Of a stretch of 64,000 nucleotides of DNA, positions 30,929 through 39,900 are shown one piece after another. The position numbers and the translations under genes are program-made. The notes under the pieces were generated by a model. The model saw only the letters and a list, made by a program, of their open reading frames with translations. It was not told the DNA's origin and did not search any database. The DNA is taken from positions 11,545 through 75,544 of the forward strand of contig JH153173.1 of assembly GCA_000226015.1 (NCBI GenBank). The letters run 5' to 3'. The stretch's first letter is position 1. The number at the start of each line of letters is the position of its first letter. The DNA comes from Mnemiopsis leidyi. Lineage: Eukaryota > Ctenophora > Tentaculata > Lobata > Bolinopsidae.

Positions 30929-33900
30929 ATGATGGTGGACGGAGCAAATGAGGAAGACGGTACAGGCATTGAGCACGACATGGAAGCAATGAACGACGAA
31001 GAGGAAGTCGTCTACGAAGAGGACGATGTTATCCACCCTCCAATTGTTAGTACATTTGACAAAGATAAGAATTGAAACTCTTTAACGGGCAAACTAACTA
31101 GACCTTTAAAAACAAGATTTTATCGAAATGTTTTAGTGTTTAATCAAATAAAATATGTAGGCAGTTAATTCAACAATGACACACCCAGGAAGCAGACCCT
31201 GCGGAAGTAGAAGTTGAGGACATGTCAGACAAAACTTTCTCCCAACACAAGGGGTCGGTTTTTGCTGTTGATATTTCAAAATCAGAGGAGTTTATCTTGA
31301 CTGGCGGAGAGGATGACATGGCATACATTTGGAAAATATCCGGTTGGTTAAATTGTTAAGCGTTAGTTTTAGAAATTCGAACAAGGAAAAGATAGGGTCT
31401 GATGATTTTCTCTGTAGAGCTTTCTGCGGAACACTGAACACAGTTTTATATGTTGTAAAACTGTCCTTGTTTTCTAGTCGCTGCACTGGAACACAAATCA
31501 CAACGCAATTAACGATAGTAATTGGCAAACTTCAATAGTCTTCAGTTATTTGATCTTTAAACTCAAGAACTGAGAACGCAAGATTATGACAACTGACGCA
31601 AGCACGTATCATTACATTAGTATCAGTAATCATAGGCTGAAGTATTCAATGGTATAGAAAATACTTACATGCTGCCCATAAGTAGTAAAACTTCTTAGCT
31701 CTCCCTCTCCGCTATTTGCCTTCAACTGAACTGTTCCTTTATCTATACCATAACAGTTGCTGGCATGAAACACGGCACAAAATAAACTATTGTCTATTTA
31801 TCCGTTGACACCGATATTCATACAACTTAACGTATCACTAGGGTATTTAATGCTCGTTATCTACTCCACGAGGGCCTCTAAGACACGCCAACATTTAACT
31901 CCCAAACTTGTAGGAAATGCTGGAGTGAGAGTTTGCTCGTTATGTCGTTATTGCAGCCACATTCCGTAATGGATGTCCTGGCTGCTGGTTCTGTGTGTCA
32001 GTTAATGATCTTGTAACACTGGTGTTGACCCCAACCCTCCTGATGAATGCCATTACGCAAATGTCTCTTGCGGTTGATAAAATGACAATGTGTTCAGAAG
32101 TACTATGGGCCGGTTATATAAACTAGAGCGGTAAAAAAGTTTATTAGTTGTGTTACAAAATTGTGTGGCAATCATTCCATCACACTTTATTTGTAACCCC
32201 AATAGAAATCAAAGATCATTTTGATCATTAGAATTGTTCATAATCTATGAATCTACCCATATTTCATTCCCAAATATCAATAAGAAGGTTTGACATATTT
32301 TATTGCTTTTTATCATACTTAAAGTCGTTAAAATAAAGAACCAATTTTAGTCTAGAAAAAGCACCCAGGGTTTACTACAGGTGCTTCATCAGAAAGGACG
32401 CTAGGATGAGGTATTCTATTTCAAACTTTTAATAAACGAACTTGAACCGATGAAAGCAAAAAATATATATTTTTATCGTGATTAGCATGCATTATCCAAT
32501 TTCACACGAACTGTATGCAATTAAAATTCAAACTAAGAAGAGTTTATATTCAAGGAGGAACAAATGCTTCCTTTCTCCCACTACTAGAACGAGATATTGG
32601 AGTTTTTTCTGCTGCTGCCTTTAATCCCGACAAAGAATGAAGTCGGCTGGTTTTCTTTTTCCCACTATTATCTGAGGATATAGATCTTTCTCGTGAGTGG
32701 AAGCTGTTCACCTCATTTCTCAGTTTGGAGATTCCTTTTAGCAACCTTGTATTCCCGACACTGGTGTTGGAAATTCTCCGTTTGAATTCTAAACGTGAGT
32801 ATATCGGATCACCCGGCATTTCCCTGGGAACTCCCGCCTCCCCAGTCAACCACCAAGTTCGCCTGGTTTTGAATCCTGGAATGTTGATGGACGGTTTCCG
32901 CTCCACATAGGAAAACTGATTTTGAAAGTTATTGTCCAAGATATGTCTCATGTCATTGCTCATATGGATTCTATTAGCTTCTCCAGAAGACTCTAGGTTA
33001 TTAGCATATCTGGGTTCTTTGCCGTAGATACAGTAGTGATACATGTAGTTTCCAGCTAGCCCAGCCACGCAGCTTCCAGAGTGTATTCCTATTCTCATAT
33101 AAACCGGCCGATCGTTGAGTCGCTTGATTCTTATATCTTTGGTCGTTGAAAGAACATCGAGGGCAAAAGCAGCAATGTGTCTTGCGTGTGCTGAACCGTT
33201 AACGTCCGGAACCGGAAGTCCACTCACAACAACATAGGCGTCTCCAATTGTTTCTATCTTGACAACATTATGCTTTCCTATGGCCTTGTCCATAATCGTG
33301 TAGAGATTGTCGAGCATCTCGACCACGTCCATAGGACCTCCATCTTCTAAGTTCGTCAGATCAGCTACGATACTTGTAAATCCTTTTATGTCTGAGTAGA
33401 AGAAGCTGCAGTTCGAAAACACTTGAGGTGCTATTGGTGCTTTTGACGTCATCTTTTGCTCGGCTATTTCTCGGGGCAACAAAGAATAAACTAACTCTTT
33501 TGTTCTTTCTTTTTCCTTCAGTAAATCTCTATTTTTCACATCAAATAACTCCTTGAGTTCTTTGGATTTCTTCTCAAGAGTGACTAACCATTGGTCTACA
33601 AGAGATCCTAAGTAGCACTGAGAACCTGTTTCCAGTCTCTCCAAGATTTCTAAAACTGTTGGTCTATCTTCGGGCTTGTGAAGTGTACAGAGAAAATACA
33701 GTTGTTTCACAAAATTCAGATCATCTTTGAAATCATCTGACTCGCTAGTGCCTCGCGATATCGTTGATTCTGTCTCACTCTCTGATATTGACATCAAAGT
33801 GTCTGATTGGACTGAACTGCTTATTCGTTTTATCTTTACTGACGATTCTCTCTCGGTCGTATGGGTACTCTTTGAGTTCTTTGAGTTCTTTGAGTTGGAA

Positions 33901-36900
33901 GATCTGTTCAAACCAAAGGACATGGTCTTTAATGTTTCATCATCTAGCGGTTTCTCTCCCTTTTTTATCTGCTCGATTTGATCAAGCAGCACCTGAACGT
34001 TGATATTTTCATCATAGAAAATGCGGAATGGTGGTTCACCTTTTATCAGTTCAGCTAAGATGACACCAAACGAGTATATATCGTTTTCCCGAAACCCCAG
34101 AACATCTTTAATTTCTCCATTCAGATGTTGAGGTGACATCCACAGTTTATCATAAACTTGTCTGGACCCATTGAGCTCTTTCATCTCTACTCCACGGTTA
34201 GTGTAAACCTCCCCTTCCTGTATGTGTCTCCAGTAGAACCCTTTCAGTTTCACATTCCAATGAGCATCCACCACGCAATTGAGGGACGTCAGGGATCCAT
34301 GGTAAGAAAAAGCACTACCGTTAAGATAAGAGAGTCCCCTAAGAATATCAGCTGCAAACGAACGGATGAATGAAGCTGAGCGTAATCTCTGCTCTGTCCT
34401 GATAAGATGTTGTAAGGGACCTTTAGGACAGTCCTCCAGCACTATCGTTAGTCCTGCGGTATCAAGACAGCAATGTAAGAGCTGGACAATGTTGCTGTGG
34501 TGGATCCTGTTTAGCTCTCTCAACATCGTAACTGTTCTCTTGTCCGTCGGAGAGACCACTATGTCTGTCTTGCTCACGAATATGGGTTTGAAATGACCGT
34601 CAGGACTCTCTGTGTTAGTCTCGATAAGTCTTTGTAACTGTTCGGTCGTCAAGAAGAATGACTGCTTGGGAACTCTGCGGCGGGTCAACCAGATCCTAAG
34701 GACAGTAACAGTTAAAATACTGACAATAACAACACATACTGCCAAGATGAGAGTGATCCGTGATTCTGAACAGCTGATATCATGCCACTTACACGGTGGT
34801 CGGTCAGGAACTTTTATCGGAGACACCTGATCATCGACCTCCGATGCTGTGTAGACGCCTGTCGCTCTCGTTGGAGAAAGTAGTAACACGGCTGTCATTT
34901 CTTCGTCAGAGTCTTTCAGTAGAAAGTATGCCAACATTTCGGAATATCTGGAACCGCGCGGGTTAGTTATTATTTTTCCAGTTTTCCCTGCGATACTATC
35001 CAGACGTTTTATCTCGTCAGAAATTTTACTGCCATCAGTGGGATCCTTCGTCTTGTTCAAGGCGTGCGAGTAAACAAGGATTGTGTCGTAAACATGCTGA
35101 GAGAGGAAGATGTGTTCAATGCACGGTGGTTTCTTCGATATTTTCTTCATGAGCCTGCAGAAGAACTCATCTTGCTCATTGAATTTTGGTAAATTTGGCA
35201 CCACATAAATTACCGATCTGAATGCGAGTTTGGCATCATCGTCGTCCTTCTTTTCATCTTCACTGCAACACTTACACATGAGTCGACCCATACGACAACT
35301 CTGATCACATCTCCAAGGTAAGATCTTCTGGTTGCTGAACGACAATCCTATCTGGAAATTCACTGCTATAAATCTATAGCTGCTCCAGTCACACCAGGAC
35401 TGTCCGATGCATAATCGGTAAAATGATAGAACCAACCCCCTAAAAACTTGAGGACTAGAAAACACGGAGATTATTCGGTTCTGCTTCAGCATGTCCGTAA
35501 TTAGTCCTTCTGACAAGGTGTTGTTAGCGAACATCGTGAATGATGTGATTTTTTCATAACCTATTTCATCTCGCAGTGTCCGCGTTAAGTTAGAATACTT
35601 TGCCGTACAACCAGATTCTTTTTCCCTCTGCACTACCGTTACTATCTCCTTCCAGCCAAAGTATTTATAGATCCCAGCATGGTAGTATGCCTGAATTTCC
35701 GTAGATTCGTACAATCTGGTAAAAGTAGGAAACTTTGTCACGTCATTTAGATCATCCTGAAAACTTGCTACACTGATGACGGGGACATTTTCAGCCGTCG
35801 CGAAGGTCGCGACACTCTCCCCGCTACTCCTGTCTCCACATGCCGGCCCTATCAGAACGTTCGCTCCGTGTTCCACTCGCAAAGTATAAGCATAGCCCAG
35901 GGTGTCGAAAGTTCGGCCACAAGACCGATATTCGGAGGCGTTGACGAGTTCCAACTCGAACTCAGGGATGAGATCAGGATTTGAGTTGATGTCCTCCACT
36001 GCTATTTCAGCCACCTTCCCCTGGTTAAACAGATCTATGTAAGTACAATCTGCTCGTTCTTGAGGAAAAAGCAGCCCTACTTTAACCTTTCTCTTCTGAC
36101 TTGCGCGAGAGGAAGGATGTAGCTCGATCTTTGAGATGTTGTCACTGCAGCTGTAGAGCTGTTTGTCGATATCTGGTTGGTCCCAGGGACAGTAAGGGTC
36201 CCAGGTACCTCTTGTAACGGAAATCCAGGTTAGGAAGAGAAGAAGGATACACATTTCACTTCGCAGTAGCTTGCTTAGCGGGGAAGTCTGCCCTCATTCT
36301 GAATGGAATTGTTTAATTTCATTATGTACTTGCTTTAATCCATACAATTTGAACCTTTTATTCGAATGGGGACCGAGTAACCCTCGGCCAATGTCAAACA
36401 TAATCAGTAATCCTAAAAATATTTTAAAAAGCAGTAAGCACAAAAGTTTTCAAGGGCAGTTCTGAACAAGAAATGAAAACGATAGTATCAAAGTTGTGGC
36501 AAATCCGAATTTTATTTGAAATCCGACTCCTGGTTCCTGAAGTGTTACGGCGGAATCCACCAGATAATCTCGATATGAACGGCGTGTCCTCGAACTCTAA
36601 TTATCCTGCAGGGACTCGACCAAGTCTACGTGAATTCGCTTTAGGGGTAAATATTGAGACCTGGCTATTCGTGCCCTTTCGATGATTTCATTTGAGTTGT
36701 AATTCAAACATGTCTACACAAATTGGAGAGTATTTCGATTGAAAAGTGTTCAACCGAAGTTCAAATTGAAGTTTCGTTGTTCAGCAATGTCTACCAATTC
36801 ATCAAGAAGTCTGAAGAGATTCACATCAGTTTGATTAAATAAAACTCTTTCTGAAGTTAAGGGAACTCTTATCAACATTGAGGCATACAATCGAAATCAA

Positions 36901-39900
36901 TAAAGATTCGCTGCTTTAAATAATTATAGATCAAAATCAAATAAATTTCGCACAACTTTTTAGCACTTTGAGCATTTTCTTATATACAACATGGGCAACT
37001 TCTCAAAATGCAAAAGGTCGAGAATATTCAGAATAAACAATAGAAAAGCCCCTAAACTGCACAAATCATGCTTCATGCGAAGCTCCTTGAGCTATATTAA
37101 TGTGGGTAAATATTTTTAAAGATAAAAAAGGGGCATCGAAGCCTTTTAAAAACCACCTCTTCTTTTAGTATTGCTCGATTTCATTCCTGCCATTGACCTT
37201 AAGACTTCAGGAACTGATCCCGATCGATTTTTCCTCGACTTAGCACTTTTCTCGGAGGATTCAGAAAGTGTTCTTATGTGGGTACTTGTCACTTCTCCTC
37301 TTAGTCTGGCTACCCCCTTTATCAGCAACTTAGGATTAGCCGTGCTAGAAGTCTTACGTTTAAATTCCAGATTTTTGTAAATTTCATCTTTTGGCATGTC
37401 GCGTTGGACGCCTGCCTCGCCGGTCAACCACCAGGTGCGCGCGCTCTTCGATTTAAATCCTGGTATATGAACAGAAGGTTTTCGTTCTACAAACGAGAAC
37501 TGGTGCTGGAAGTTTTTCTCCAAGATATGTCTCATGTCATTGCTCATATGGATTCTATTAGCTTCTCCAGAAGACTCTAGGTTATTAGCATATCTGGGTT
37601 CTTTGCCGTAGATACAGTAGTGATACATGTAGTTTCCAGCTAGCCCAGCCACGCAGCTTCCAGAGTGTATTCCTATTCTCATATAAACCGGCCGATCTTT
37701 GAGTCGCTTGACTCGTATATCTTTGGTCGTTGAAAGAACATCGAGGGCAAAAGAAGCAATGTGTCTTGCGTGCGCTGAACCGTTAACGTCCGGAACCGGA
37801 AGTCCACTCACAACAACATAGGCGTCTCCGATTGTTTCTATCTTGACAACATTATGCTTTCCTATGGCCTTGTCCATAATCGTGTAGAGATTGTCGAGCA
37901 TCTCGACCACGTCCATAGGACCTCCATCTTCTAAGTTCGTCAGATCAGCTACGATACTTGTAAATCCTTTTATGTCTGAGTAGAAGAAGCTGCAGTTCGA
38001 AAACACTTGAGGTGCTATTGGAGCCTCAGACATCATTTTCTGTTCGGCAATTTCTCGGGGCAGTAACGAATACACCAAATCCTTCGTCCTTTCTTTTTCC
38101 TTAAATAAATCTTTGTTTTTGATATCAAAAAGTTCTTTCAACTCTCGAGATTTCCTTTCAAGGGTTTCCAACCATTGATCCACGAGAGAGCCAGGGTTGC
38201 TTCGAGAACTAGTCTCTAATCTTTCCATGATCTCTTCGATTGTCATCCTTTCTTCCGGTTCGTTTTGCGTGCAAAGCAAACAAAACTGTTTCACAAAAGT
38301 AAGATCATCCTCAAGAGAGTCGTATTCTTGGAATTCGCTGCTTTGGTAAGACAGCGTCGATTCCGTAGGAGTCGTCGAAATAGGTCCGGACGATAACGAT
38401 TTTCTTGAATGCTCGGAAGCCTTTCTGCTTCCAGTACTTTTCTTATCGATATTTGATGATGAACTTGAAGTTTCAGACGAAATGGATGATGTTTCTGATG
38501 AAATGATCAACTTAGAGTTCTGCGACTGTGCATCATCATCTTTCAGCGGTTTCTCTCCTTTCTTGATAAGTTCGATCTGGTCGTAGAGAACTTTTACGTC
38601 GATATTTTCATCGAAGAAAATACCGAAAGGTGGCTCACCATTTATCAATTCAGCTAAGATAACCCCGAAAGAGTAGATGTCATTTTTCTGAAAACCATCT
38701 GTATCCTTTATTTCTCCGTTATGGTATTGTGGTGACATCCAGAGCCCGTCGTAGACTTGTCTCGGTGTATTTATAGCCCTCATTTCCAGTTCATGATTAC
38801 TGTATATTTCTCCTTCTTTAATTTGTCTTAAGTAGAATCCCTTGAGTTTGACATTCCAGTTTGAGTCAACTACGCAGTTCAGAGAAGTCAGTGCACCGTG
38901 ATAAGAAAACGTACTACCCCGCAGAAAAGACAAACCCCTGACAATATCTGTAGCGAAAGATTTGATAAAGGAAGCTGTTTTGACTCTCTGCTCGGTTCGG
39001 ATGAGACGCTGTAACGGACCTTTCGAACAGTCCTCCAAAACGAGAGTAAGACCGGCGGTGTCCATGCAGCAATGAAGGAGTTGCACTATATTGTTGTGAT
39101 GCACTTGGTTTAGTTCTCTTAACGTGGCTGCTGTTGTTTTATCCGTTGTGGAAACAATAATGTCCGTTCTCTGCACAAATACCGGTTTGAAATGCTTATC
39201 TCTTTCTTCTGTGCGAGCTTCCATCAATTTTTCTAGCTGCTCCGAAGTGATAAAGAACGATTGATGGGGGCTCCTTCTTTGCGTCAACCAAATCCTAAGT
39301 ATAGTTCCACCCACAATACAAACAAGAGTAACGAAAACACCAGCTATCAGTGTGCTGAGAGGTCCCTCACATGTGAAATCATGCCATTCACAAGGAGGCT
39401 TATCTGGTATGTAGACGCTTGCCGGATCAAGCTGTCCTTCTATCACCTTGGCGGTGTATCTACCCGTGTTTCTCGTCGGCAAAAGTTTCAGAAGTGCTGT
39501 CATCTCCTCATCAGACGTTTTGACCAGGAAGTAAGCCAGCATTTCTGTGTAGCGAGAGCCCTGGGGGTTTGGTATGATTGTTCCAGATTTGCCCGTGATA
39601 TTTGTTAGCTGTTTGAACTCCTTTGAGATGTTCCGACCATCTTTGGGATCCTTGGTTATGTTAAGAAGGTGTGCGTAAACAAGAACCGCATCGTACACGT
39701 GCTGAATTAAGTAGACTTTTTCGATGCATCCAACATTTGATTTAATCTTATCCGGAATGTTGGGTGATTCCGTCAGTTTCTTCATGAGTTTGCAGAACAG
39801 ATCATCCTGTTTAGAGAATTTGGGTACGTCAGAAACGATATAGATTACTGATTCGAATGCCCGTTTCGCCTCCTCGTCATCCTTTTTCTCTTCCTCAGAG

